The translations under genes and the position numbers were made by a program. Source: Deltaproteobacteria bacterium (lineage in GTDB: Bacteria; SAR324; JACQKK01). Taken from it: DNA of 6,595 nt. Positions within the stretch are counted from its first letter, which is position 1. Every line of letters starts with the position of its first letter. The notes beneath the pieces were generated by a model. It was given only the letters and a program-made list of their open reading frames with translations, had not been told where the DNA came from and did no database searches. This document shows positions 1-5,064 of the stretch, in pieces. Location of the stretch: contig JAOUPZ010000181.1 in the NCBI GenBank assembly GCA_029879595.1, forward strand, positions 1 through 6,595. The letters are read 5' to 3'.

Positions 1-74
1 CAGCAGGGCCGGCAGCGACACTGCCCACGGGCGCTTCGTGCGGCCGGAGGACGGATTGAGTCCTGGGTGTTCAG

Positions 75-881
75 TCATTTGTTTCCTGGCGGGGTGGATG
101 ATGTTTGTTCAGGCTGTCCGGCTCCGGCGGTCTTGTCCTTTTTCCGCAGCCCGTAGTGGGGCATGAAGCTGTCCGGCACGAATGGCAGTATCTTGGTAAT
201 GATCTTCATCTGCCAGGGAAAAACGTAGCGGGCCCTGTTGGCGGTGATGGCCCTTTCGATCAGCCGGGCCGCCCTTTCCGCGGGCATGATGAACGGCATG
301 GGATATGGATTGTCCACTGTCAGCTCGGACTCAACCCAGCCGGGGGCGATGTAGGTGACGTTGATGTTGTAGCGCTTCAGCACCGGGCGCCAGGCCTGCA
401 TCAGGGTCATAACCGCGGCCTTGGAGGATGAGTAGGCCCCCTTGCCCGGAATCCCGCGGTAACCGGCCACCGATCCGATGGCCACCAGGTGTCCCCGCCC
501 CTGTTCCCTCATGATGGGGATGGCGGGCGTAAGGGTGTTCATAAGCCCTATCACGTTTACCTGGAATACCTCGGCCCCGGGCGCGGCGCTGCCGGCGGAA
601 AGCCCGTCACTGCGGCTGATGCCAGAGTTGGCGATTACGATGGAAAGCCCGCCGGCATCCCGGCTGAAGTCCCGGATGGCCCCGGCCATCGCCTCTCCGT
701 CGGTTACGTCCACCGGGTAGATCAGGGCACGGCCCCCGGCCGCCTCGATCTCCCGGGCCAGTTCCTCCAGACGTTCCCGGCGGCGCGCCACCAGCCCAAG
801 GGTCTCCCCCTGGCGGGCATAATGCAGGGCCAGGGCCCGGCCTATGCCCGAACTGGCGCCGGTAATCAGTATCTGCCGCAT
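75..881 (-). CDS. Short-chain dehydrogenase/reductase (SDR), classical type
   Basis: A cytosolic NAD(P)H-dependent oxidoreductase of about 268 residues, the usual length for classical SDRs. The start at 881 opens directly into the Rossmann fold (MRQILITGASSGIG): the glycine-rich TGASSGIG is at residues 7-14 and an ARR after the second strand (32-34) suggests NADP(H) preference. D58-V-T, the ANSG equivalent of NNAG (84-87), N109, S137 and Y150-SSS-K154 complete the N-S-Y-K catalytic tetrad. The proton-relay PGW motif follows. The last 20 or so residues are a polar, Pro/Gln/Thr-rich tail. The reading frame stays open upstream to 947, but that extension lies inside the preceding gene and lacks SDR character, so I reject it. 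The start overlaps the upstream stop as TGATG, with GAGGG nine bases upstream, implying translational coupling. The substrate cannot be read from sequence; acyl or sugar-type carbonyl reduction are both possible. Confidence 0.93.
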   Translation of the reverse strand: MRQILITGASSGIGRALALHYARQGETLGLVARRRERLEELAREIEAAGGRALIYPVDVTDGEAMAGAIRDFSRDAGGLSIVIANSGISRSDGLSAGSAAPGAEVFQVNVIGLMNTLTPAIPIMREQGRGHLVAIGSVAGYRGIPGKGAYSSSKAAVMTLMQAWRPVLKRYNINVTYIAPGWVESELTVDNPYPMPFIMPAERAARLIERAITANRARYVFPWQMKIITKILPFVPDSFMPHYGLRKKDKTAGAGQPEQTSSTPPGNK

Positions 882-1765
882 CACTGGTAACCCTCGGTGG
901 ATTCCGATTCCCGGCGGTCCGGCCCGAATATTTTCACCAGGTCGCACATTTCCTTCAGCCGGGAATGAATCCGCGGTCCGATCCTTTCGGCCAGGGTGTC
1001 CCGGATGGTGATGTCGCCATCGCTTGCCCCGTCCCTGGGCCGCACTCTCTCGGCCAGGGTGGTCTTGGGCGAATCGGTGTAGTTGGTGGTGAAAATGGTG
1101 GTCTTGTGTGAGTTATAGCGCTGGCTGATGATCACATCCAGGATGTTCTGCTCCCAGGTGGTGTTTCGGCCCTTGCCCAGTTCATCCACCACCAGCACCT
1201 CCACCCCCACCAGGGGGTCGATCAATTCCGACTCCGGTGTTCCCTGGGAGTATCCGCTCTTCAGATCGTTGAGCAGGTGAAAGAAATCCCTGAACATGAC
1301 CGGCACTCCGTGGAGAAAAATCAGTTCGTAAATGAATCCGGCCACCAGCCAGGTCTTGCCCACCCCCGGCGGGCCCATCAGAACGATGCCCTTTTGTCCC
1401 TTGTGATAATCGCGGGCCAGCAGGCGGAAGCTGTTGAAGGCGTCCTGGTTGTGCCTGTCGCGGAACCTGTCGCTCAGGCGGGCCTGTGCATATTTTCCCG
1501 GTACGCCGGCATCGGTATAGAGCCGGGCCCGGACCCGCCTTTTTTCACATTCGCACATCCGGGCCATCTCCCGGCCCAGTTCGTCTTTTTCCAGAAGATA
1601 TCTGCTGCCACGGCACACAGCACACTGCCGGGCGCACTCGCACACCTTCGCCTCAGAGCCGGCGGAGGAGGCTGTAATCAGCACTTTTTCCCCCCTGCAT
1701 TTGCCGCATTCCCGGTTCATCCGGTCTTCCCGGCTCCCGCCCGCCATTCCTTCGACCCGTTCCAT
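881..1765 (-). CDS. DnaC/IstB-like AAA+ ATPase with two N-terminal cysteine (zinc-ribbon-like) modules
   Basis: Up to 294 residues, resembling the helicase-loader (DnaC/DnaI) branch of AAA+ ATPases. The N-terminus has two similar cysteine modules, each CxxCxG followed 18-19 residues later by CxC: C20/C23 with C42/C44, and C48/C51 with C71/C73. They probably bind zinc and contact DNA or a partner. Next come Walker A GPPGVGKT (131-138), Walker B VLVVDE (190-195), a sensor-1 TTN (226-228) and the DnaC-like ERIGPRIHSRLKEMC arginine motif, ending in a short charged tail. Loaders place replicative DnaB-type helicases on DNA; IstB relatives assist IS21 transposition, but no IS21 transposase is nearby. 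The start is uncertain: ATG 1765 and ATG 1720 (MNREC, preceded by GGGAAG at five bases) both keep all cysteines. It is first in an operon with the SDR. The loader role is inferred from family; no DnaB, DnaD or primase neighbour supports it here. Confidence 0.85.
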   Translation of the reverse strand: MERVEGMAGGSREDRMNRECGKCRGEKVLITASSAGSEAKVCECARQCAVCRGSRYLLEKDELGREMARMCECEKRRVRARLYTDAGVPGKYAQARLSDRFRDRHNQDAFNSFRLLARDYHKGQKGIVLMGPPGVGKTWLVAGFIYELIFLHGVPVMFRDFFHLLNDLKSGYSQGTPESELIDPLVGVEVLVVDELGKGRNTTWEQNILDVIISQRYNSHKTTIFTTNYTDSPKTTLAERVRPRDGASDGDITIRDTLAERIGPRIHSRLKEMCDLVKIFGPDRRESESTEGYQ

Positions 1766-2171
1766 GGTTTGACGTCGCCCTGCTTTTCGGATTTAGTTAA
1801 ATGAAGACTGTATTTGTCAGAACAATACATGTATATAACACGTGCTTGAGGAACCGCAGTCATGGTCAGGCCTGGGCCATCGTCAAACCTGCGGCCACAA
1901 TCAAGCCTACGACATTGACAGGTGCTGTTCAACACAAGTTTGCAGCCTCGCCGGGTTTGCCCGGGACGGATGGCAACAAACCTCGGCTGGATCAGCAATC
2001 CTCTCAAGGGCCCCCGGGCCTGCGGGCGGAAAGCTGGCGGCCGAAATCCATATGAATCCACAGGCATAGTTCTTTTGAACAAAGCGTCAGGCGATCATGA
2101 ACCAGAGAAATGACAGTAGAAAGCGGACCCCAAGGGGAAGAAGGCCACCAGGGCGGGAGGGGAGGGAGCCC
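1766..2171. other. Divergent intergenic region between the ATPase and R3H genes
   Basis: About 330-400 bases depending on the starts chosen. It is more AT-rich near 1790-1850 than its surroundings. It holds a 10-base palindrome, ATACATGTAT, at 1825-1834, and a perfect TTGACA at 1915-1920 with no good -10 box 16-18 bases downstream. Several open frames exist on both strands, but none has a convincing ribosome site, domain or composition. I see no RNA gene. The promoters of both flanking genes should lie here, but I cannot assign them. Confidence 0.6.
2161..2165 (+). promoter_or_regulatory. Strong Shine-Dalgarno deciding the R3H start
   Basis: GGAGG lies six bases before ATG 2172, inside a G-rich stretch (2151-2168) containing further GGAGG-like cores. 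Nothing comparable precedes ATG 2097, so initiation at 2172 is favoured. Confidence 0.6.
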
Positions 2172-2615
2172 ATGGATCCCAAGGAAAAAATGGAAAAGGA
2201 TTTTGCCCGCGAGATCGAGATGCGGATCGGGTACTTTCTGGAATCCGATGAGCCTGAACTGGAACTGGAGCCGATGAACTCCTTCCGGCGCAGGGTTGTC
2301 CACGGCCTGGCCTCCAAGTACAACCTGACAAGCGATTCCAGGGGAGAGGGGCACGACAGGTACGTCTGCCTGCTGCGGGGGGAGAGCGCACCGGAACGCC
2401 CGGCCCGGGGGCCGCGCTTGTGGGATTATGGCTCGCAGACCTTCAATGTGAATCCTGGTGAAAAGGGTTTGCGCATGGCCCTGAAGGTTGACGGGGCCGT
2501 GGAGATCTGGTCAGAGTCGGAAAAAAAGAACATCGTGGCCGACTGCCTGGTGACCGCCCGCGAGTTCCGCGTCAGAAAAGGAAAAATCCTGCAGCCCGGC
2601 GACGAGGGTTACTGA
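2172..2615 (+). CDS. R3H-domain nucleic-acid-binding protein
   Basis: About 147 residues from the preferred start. The centre (roughly 25-67) reads as an R3H domain: FRRRVVHGLASKYNLTSDS followed by GEGHDRYVCL, with the diagnostic Arg-x3-His at R40/H44. R3H domains bind single-stranded nucleic acid, so a cytosolic RNA or ssDNA role is likely. After a Pro/Arg-rich linker, the C-terminal half (LWDYGSQTF to GDEGY) looks beta-rich and is not a KH domain, so this is not a KhpB/Jag protein. ATG 2172 has an excellent ribosome site, GGAGG at 2161-2165, six bases upstream. An in-frame ATG at 2097 would add 25 strongly basic residues (MNQRNDSRKRTPRGRR...), which could be a genuine RNA-binding tail but has only a weak AGG upstream. 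It is divergent from the ATPase, and 213 bases separate it from the next gene. The biological target is unknown. Confidence 0.85.
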   Translation: MDPKEKMEKDFAREIEMRIGYFLESDEPELELEPMNSFRRRVVHGLASKYNLTSDSRGEGHDRYVCLLRGESAPERPARGPRLWDYGSQTFNVNPGEKGLRMALKVDGAVEIWSESEKKNIVADCLVTAREFRVRKGKILQPGDEGY

Positions 2616-2640
2616 GTTGTCGGCAGGCCCGCAATGTGTT

Positions 2641-2670
2641 TTGCATTCGGCATTGGGCAGGGTGTATAAT
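2641..2670 (+). promoter_or_regulatory. Sigma-70-like promoter candidate for the rhodanese-Nfu gene
   Basis: A perfect TATAAT -10 box lies at 2665-2670. A weak -35, TTGCAT (2641-2646), matches only the TTG and sits 18 bases upstream. The short AT-rich island stands out from GC-rich surroundings, 26 bases after the R3H stop. Transcription would begin near 2677, giving a leader of roughly 150 nucleotides. Confidence 0.45.
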
Positions 2671-2693
2671 TTATAGACAAACGTCACAGGGAA

Positions 2694-2806
2694 CCCCCGG
2701 GTGGAGAAAACCGCCAGCCAGACAAAGGCGGGAAATTCCCACCGCCCGGAGGTGGCCCCGGAGGGCCTTCAGCGGAAGGCCGTCAGGGGGCCTGCCCAGC
2801 ACCCCC
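2694..2806 (+). promoter_or_regulatory. Structured 5' leader with competing hairpins, possible cis-regulatory RNA
   Basis: The segment between the promoter candidate and the rhodanese-Nfu start is rich in inverted repeats. The strongest is GGCCTTC/GAAGGCC (2764-2770 with 2775-2781, loop AGCG). It overlaps GGCCC/GGGCC (2754-2758 with 2763-2767, loop CGGA). Upstream is a chain of alternating complementary blocks: GGTGG 2700-2704, CCGCC 2711-2715, GGCGG 2727-2731, overlapping CCACC/CCGCC 2739-2746, and GGTGG 2751-2755. Most blocks can pair with either neighbour. CCCCC at 2694-2698 could close the whole on GGGGG 2786-2790, which could instead pair with CCCCC 2802-2806. No T-tract follows, so a simple intrinsic terminator is unlikely. 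It does not match a riboswitch class I can recall. Function is inferred from structure only. Confidence 0.35.
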
Positions 2807-2828
2807 GGTATGTAATGGAACTGTAATC

Positions 2829-3440
2829 ATGAAAGTAAACACGACTGATTTTCTGAAACACCGCAAGGAATCACGACCCTGCTTCGTATTCGATCTGCGC
2901 GGCATGGATGACTTTGAAAAAGAGCATCTCATGGGCGCGCACAACCTTCCCTTTGAATACCTGGAGTCCAACCTGCACCGGCTTCCCTTTAACGGGGAAC
3001 TGCTGTTCTATGATGGCGGGGAAGGGTTGGCCGAGCAGGCGGCAAAGATACTCGATGACAACGGATTCACCGAGATTTTTTTCACGGCCGAGGGTTATGA
3101 AAAGGTGAGTCAGACTCTGCGGGAAAATCCCGATTTTGAACTGCGGATGTCCTGCACCGGGAATGACTCCCTGGAGGTCAAAATGGAGGTTATCCAGAAC
3201 CTGCTGGACCTGGAGATAAACCCCATGGTGGCCTCTCACGGCGGACACTTCAGCCTGGTGGGCATAGAGGGCAACAAGGTGCTCGTGGAACTCAGCGGGG
3301 GCTGTCAGGGCTGCGGCATGGCAGACATGACCCTGTATGAGGGTGTGGAAACCAGGATGCGGGAGGTTTTTCCGGATCTGGAGGCTCTGGTGGACACCAC
3401 CGATCATTCCCAGGGTGAGAACCCTTACCACCAGCCCTGA
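2829..3440 (+). CDS. Rhodanese-like domain fused to NifU C-terminal (Nfu) Fe-S domain
   Basis: A 203-residue two-domain cytosolic protein. Residues about 1-95 have rhodanese landmarks: VFDLR (20-24), HLMGAHNLPFE (33-43) and an FYDGGEGLAEQAA active-site region. The catalytic Cys expected after FY is Asp62, so sulfurtransferase activity by the usual persulfide is not expected. Residues about 113-200 are a NifU C-terminal domain: HGGHFSLVGIEGN, GGCQGCGMADMTL with the cluster-ligand pair C159-x2-C162, and a VDTTDHSQGENPY tail like that of NfuA-type carriers. Nfu domains assemble or transfer [4Fe-4S] clusters to apoproteins; in E. coli NfuA the N-terminal domain is a degenerate A-type scaffold, and here a dead rhodanese occupies that place. 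C109 in the linker is the only other cysteine besides C18. ATG 2829 has only a weak GGA upstream. It follows a structured leader and converges with alr. Confidence 0.93.
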   Translation: MKVNTTDFLKHRKESRPCFVFDLRGMDDFEKEHLMGAHNLPFEYLESNLHRLPFNGELLFYDGGEGLAEQAAKILDDNGFTEIFFTAEGYEKVSQTLRENPDFELRMSCTGNDSLEVKMEVIQNLLDLEINPMVASHGGHFSLVGIEGNKVLVELSGGCQGCGMADMTLYEGVETRMREVFPDLEALVDTTDHSQGENPYHQP

Positions 3441-3454
3441 TATCCCGGCAGGGC
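3434..3454 (+). terminator. GC-rich hairpin over the rhodanese-Nfu stop codon
   Basis: A perfect six-base stem, GCCCTG (3434-3439) with CAGGGC (3449-3454), has a nine-base loop and overlaps the TGA stop. No T-run follows on either strand, so it is at best a weak or Rho-assisted terminator, or a 3'-end stabiliser for the convergent transcripts. Confidence 0.25.
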
Positions 3455-3476
3455 GGGGAAGTCCGCTGGGGTCTGC

Positions 3477-3512
3477 AACAATATAGAGTAATAAAGAACA
3501 AGATAGAGTAAT
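3477..3512. repeat. Tandem 16-base direct repeat, 20-base period
   Basis: AACAATATAGAGTAAT (3477-3492) and AACAAGATAGAGTAAT (3497-3512) differ at one base and are separated by AAAG. They form an AT-rich island in the 85-base gap between the convergent rhodanese-Nfu and alr stops. The period of 20 is close to two helical turns, so a pair of protein sites is possible. It could equally be a slippage duplication. Confidence 0.75.
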
Positions 3513-3525
3513 GGCGCCGGGGCCG

Positions 3526-4662
3526 TCAGGGCGGGGCGATCTCGCGCCCATCGCGCAGGTACACCCGGGATACCCGGGCCGATATTCCGGTCAGCACCTC
3601 GTACCCGATGGTCCCCATCCAGTCGGCGACTTCCCGCAATGAAGGCCCGGAGCCTTCCCCACCGAACAATATGGCCTCCTGGCCCAGGGACGCCTGCTGA
3701 TCGCCCAGGGAAATGGTCGTCTGGTCCATGCTCACATTGCCCACCACGGGGAATCTTCGCCCGTCCAGGGCCGCCTGGGCCCGGTTGGAGTTGGAGCGCA
3801 GATAGCCATCCCCATAACCCACCGGCACAGTGGCCACCATTTCCCCTTCCCGGCATGAATAGGTGCGCGCGTAGCCAACGCTGTCCCCCCGGCGGGCTTT
3901 TTTTATGAATGAGACGGGTGCCGTCAGGGTGGTCACCGGCCTCAGTGAGGCATTGGCCCGAGGCGCCTTTTCCGGCGGGGTGAAGTCGACTGGCGCCCAC
4001 AGGGCGTATCCCACGCGGGCAAAATCGAAATGGAACTCCTCCCCCCGCAGCAGGGCTGCGCTGTTGGCAAGGTGGCGCTGGGCAGTCCGGGCTGCGGGAA
4101 CCTGGGACAGTATGTCCAGCCAGGCTGTGAATCTCTCCAACTGGAGGTGGCTGTAATCGGAATCCAGCCGTTCCGACTCCGCAAGGTGGGAGCCTATTCC
4201 TGCGATCCTCAGCCAGGGAGCCTGGGCGAGCAATTCGGGCAAAAGCTCCTTGTCGGCCTCCGGAAACCCCACCCGGCCCATTCCCGTATCCAGCTTGAGG
4301 TGAATCGCCGGGCATGATTCCGGTAGGGTGGTCAGCAACTGGCGCAGGTGGGGCACCGAGGGGATGGTCATCTCGATTCCGTGGGGCGCGTAAAGGCCCA
4401 TGCTGTCCGGGGCGGGCGGGCCCAGTACCATTATTCTGCCCTGAATGCCCCCCTGGCGAAGGGCCAGCGCCTCCTCTATCCGGGCCACCCCGAAAAGCTC
4501 CTGCCCCAGCGACTGCAGGAACCGTGAGACCGGCAGCAGGCCGTGGCCATAGGCGTTGGCCTTGACCACCGTCATTATACTGTTTTGAGCGTGAACTCCG
4601 CGCAGCAGGCTGTAGTTGTTTTCCAGTCGGTCCAGGTCGACCAGGAGTCGGGTTGTGCTCAT
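3526..4662 (-). CDS. alr: Alanine racemase
   Basis: A PLP-dependent, cytosolic enzyme interconverting L- and D-alanine for peptidoglycan precursors. At 378 residues it is a typical full-length Alr. The PLP lysine is K34 in VVKANAYGHG. LKLDTGMGRVGF (122-133), the HLANSAALL segment (197-205) and FARVGYALW with R216 (the arginine that contacts the pyridine nitrogen in this family) follow. The second catalytic base is Y264 in GDSVGYARTY, where family members more often read SYG. VPVGYGDGY, VGNVSMDQTTI and the C-terminal YEVLTGISARVSRVY complete the beta-barrel plus beta-domain fold. All catalytic residues are present, so activity is expected. ATG 4662 begins directly at the first strand (TRLLVDLDRLENNY), but I see no good Shine-Dalgarno before it. 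It is a single-gene unit here, convergent with rhodanese-Nfu and divergent from the kinase; a dyad 47-68 bases upstream may regulate it. Confidence 0.97.
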   Translation of the reverse strand: MSTTRLLVDLDRLENNYSLLRGVHAQNSIMTVVKANAYGHGLLPVSRFLQSLGQELFGVARIEEALALRQGGIQGRIMVLGPPAPDSMGLYAPHGIEMTIPSVPHLRQLLTTLPESCPAIHLKLDTGMGRVGFPEADKELLPELLAQAPWLRIAGIGSHLAESERLDSDYSHLQLERFTAWLDILSQVPAARTAQRHLANSAALLRGEEFHFDFARVGYALWAPVDFTPPEKAPRANASLRPVTTLTAPVSFIKKARRGDSVGYARTYSCREGEMVATVPVGYGDGYLRSNSNRAQAALDGRRFPVVGNVSMDQTTISLGDQQASLGQEAILFGGEGSGPSLREVADWMGTIGYEVLTGISARVSRVYLRDGREIAPP

Positions 4663-4708
4663 GGTAAATATTTTTGAGCCTTCGCGGAAATTGGCTTCAA
4701 GGGGCCGC

Positions 4709-4730
4709 CCGGCGGATCAGTGATCCCCGG
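4709..4730. promoter_or_regulatory. Inverted repeat upstream of alr, possible operator
   Basis: GGATCA-G-TGATCC (4714-4726) is a perfect dyad, and CCGG on both sides extends it with one bulged C (4713). It lies 47-68 bases before the alr start, where an operator would fit. A hairpin role is also possible. No regulator is identified. Confidence 0.35.
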
Positions 4731-4881
4731 CGTGTCCCGGGTTCGGAGTCTTTTATTCAATATCATTAATCCCGCGGCCCTTCCATGGGGCGCGTCGGAA
4801 TTTTATTCCTGACAGTGCCGGGAGTTCATGTGCTGACCGGGGTTTTTTAAAAAAAACAATGACGAGTCCTGGAGCGGCATT

Positions 4882-5064
4882 ACTGAACCAGCCACAGAGA
4901 AAGGTAGTCAAATTGCATAGATATACCTGTTTTTCCGGCGCATAACCCTCCCCGGATACGGCATGGGGGGAGAAATGACATCCGGGAGTGAATTCAGCTG
5001 GGGGACATCCCATTGAAAAAGAGCGGAAAAAAATACTGATGACTGAACCAGGAAGGAAGGTAGT
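4882..5064 (+). repeat. Two-block direct repeat bracketing the kinase start
   Basis: ACTGAACCAG occurs at 4882-4891 and 5042-5051. In both copies AAGGTAGT follows (4901-4908 and 5057-5064), then CAAA a little later. The second copy is the coding start of the kinase. The blocks are collinear with a four-base spacing difference, suggesting a small duplication that has since drifted. Confidence 0.5.
4903..4916 (+). promoter_or_regulatory. Sigma-54-like -24/-12 match upstream of the kinase
   Basis: GG at 4903-4904, ten bases, then GC at 4915-4916 inside TTGCAT, giving the required GG-N10-GC spacing and a good -12 half (TTGCA). The -24 half is poor (GGTAG for GGCAC). Transcription would start near 4928, about 110 bases before the kinase ATG. 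A chance match is quite possible. Confidence 0.2.

Larger units (their letters stand above)
4663..5038. other. Divergent intergenic region between alr and the histidine kinase
   Basis: 376 bases without a credible gene. Visible items are the dyad at 4709-4730, GGAAT-TTT-ATTCC at 4797-4809, a T6A8 tract near 4845-4857, a sigma-54-like match at 4903-4916, and a block at 4882-4908 resembling the first codons of the kinase. A minus-strand open frame crossing much of the right half is only the complement of the kinase gene plus non-coding sequence. Confidence 0.6.

Noticed and set aside
48..64. AGGAC/GTCCT hairpin downstream of the SDR as a terminator
   Set aside because: It has only five base pairs and no T-run, so it is insufficient to call.
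1..74. Start of a further minus-strand gene (GTG near 29) after the SDR
   Set aside because: Fewer than a dozen codons fall in the window, with no ribosome site, so it cannot be supported.
882..947. 22-residue N-terminal extension of the SDR
   Set aside because: It lies wholly within the ATPase coding sequence in another frame, has Gly/Pro-rich non-SDR character, and the internal ATG at 881 opens exactly at the Rossmann fold.
881..1765. IstB helper of an IS21 element
   Set aside because: No IS21 transposase, terminal repeats or target duplications are visible; the cysteine modules and SDR coupling fit a chromosomal gene better.
2069..2080. GTTC-TTTT-GAAC inverted repeat resembling an SOS (LexA) box
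   Set aside because: The half-sites are in the reverse order to the Gram-positive GAAC-N4-GTTC box, and it does not match the proteobacterial CTG-N10-CAG box.
1717..2082. Minus-strand open frame of 121 codons upstream of the ATPase
   Set aside because: It has no recognisable domain or ribosome site, it overlaps the ATPase start, and its composition reads as non-coding.
1801..2113. Several plus-strand open frames in the divergent region
   Set aside because: They overlap in different frames and lack ribosome sites, conserved motifs or domain-like sequence.
2690..2735. Cyclic-di-GMP (GEMM) riboswitch
   Set aside because: CACAGGGAACC and GACAAAGG look superficially similar, but the conserved GACGCAAAGCC core and the 3' tetraloop-receptor strand are missing.
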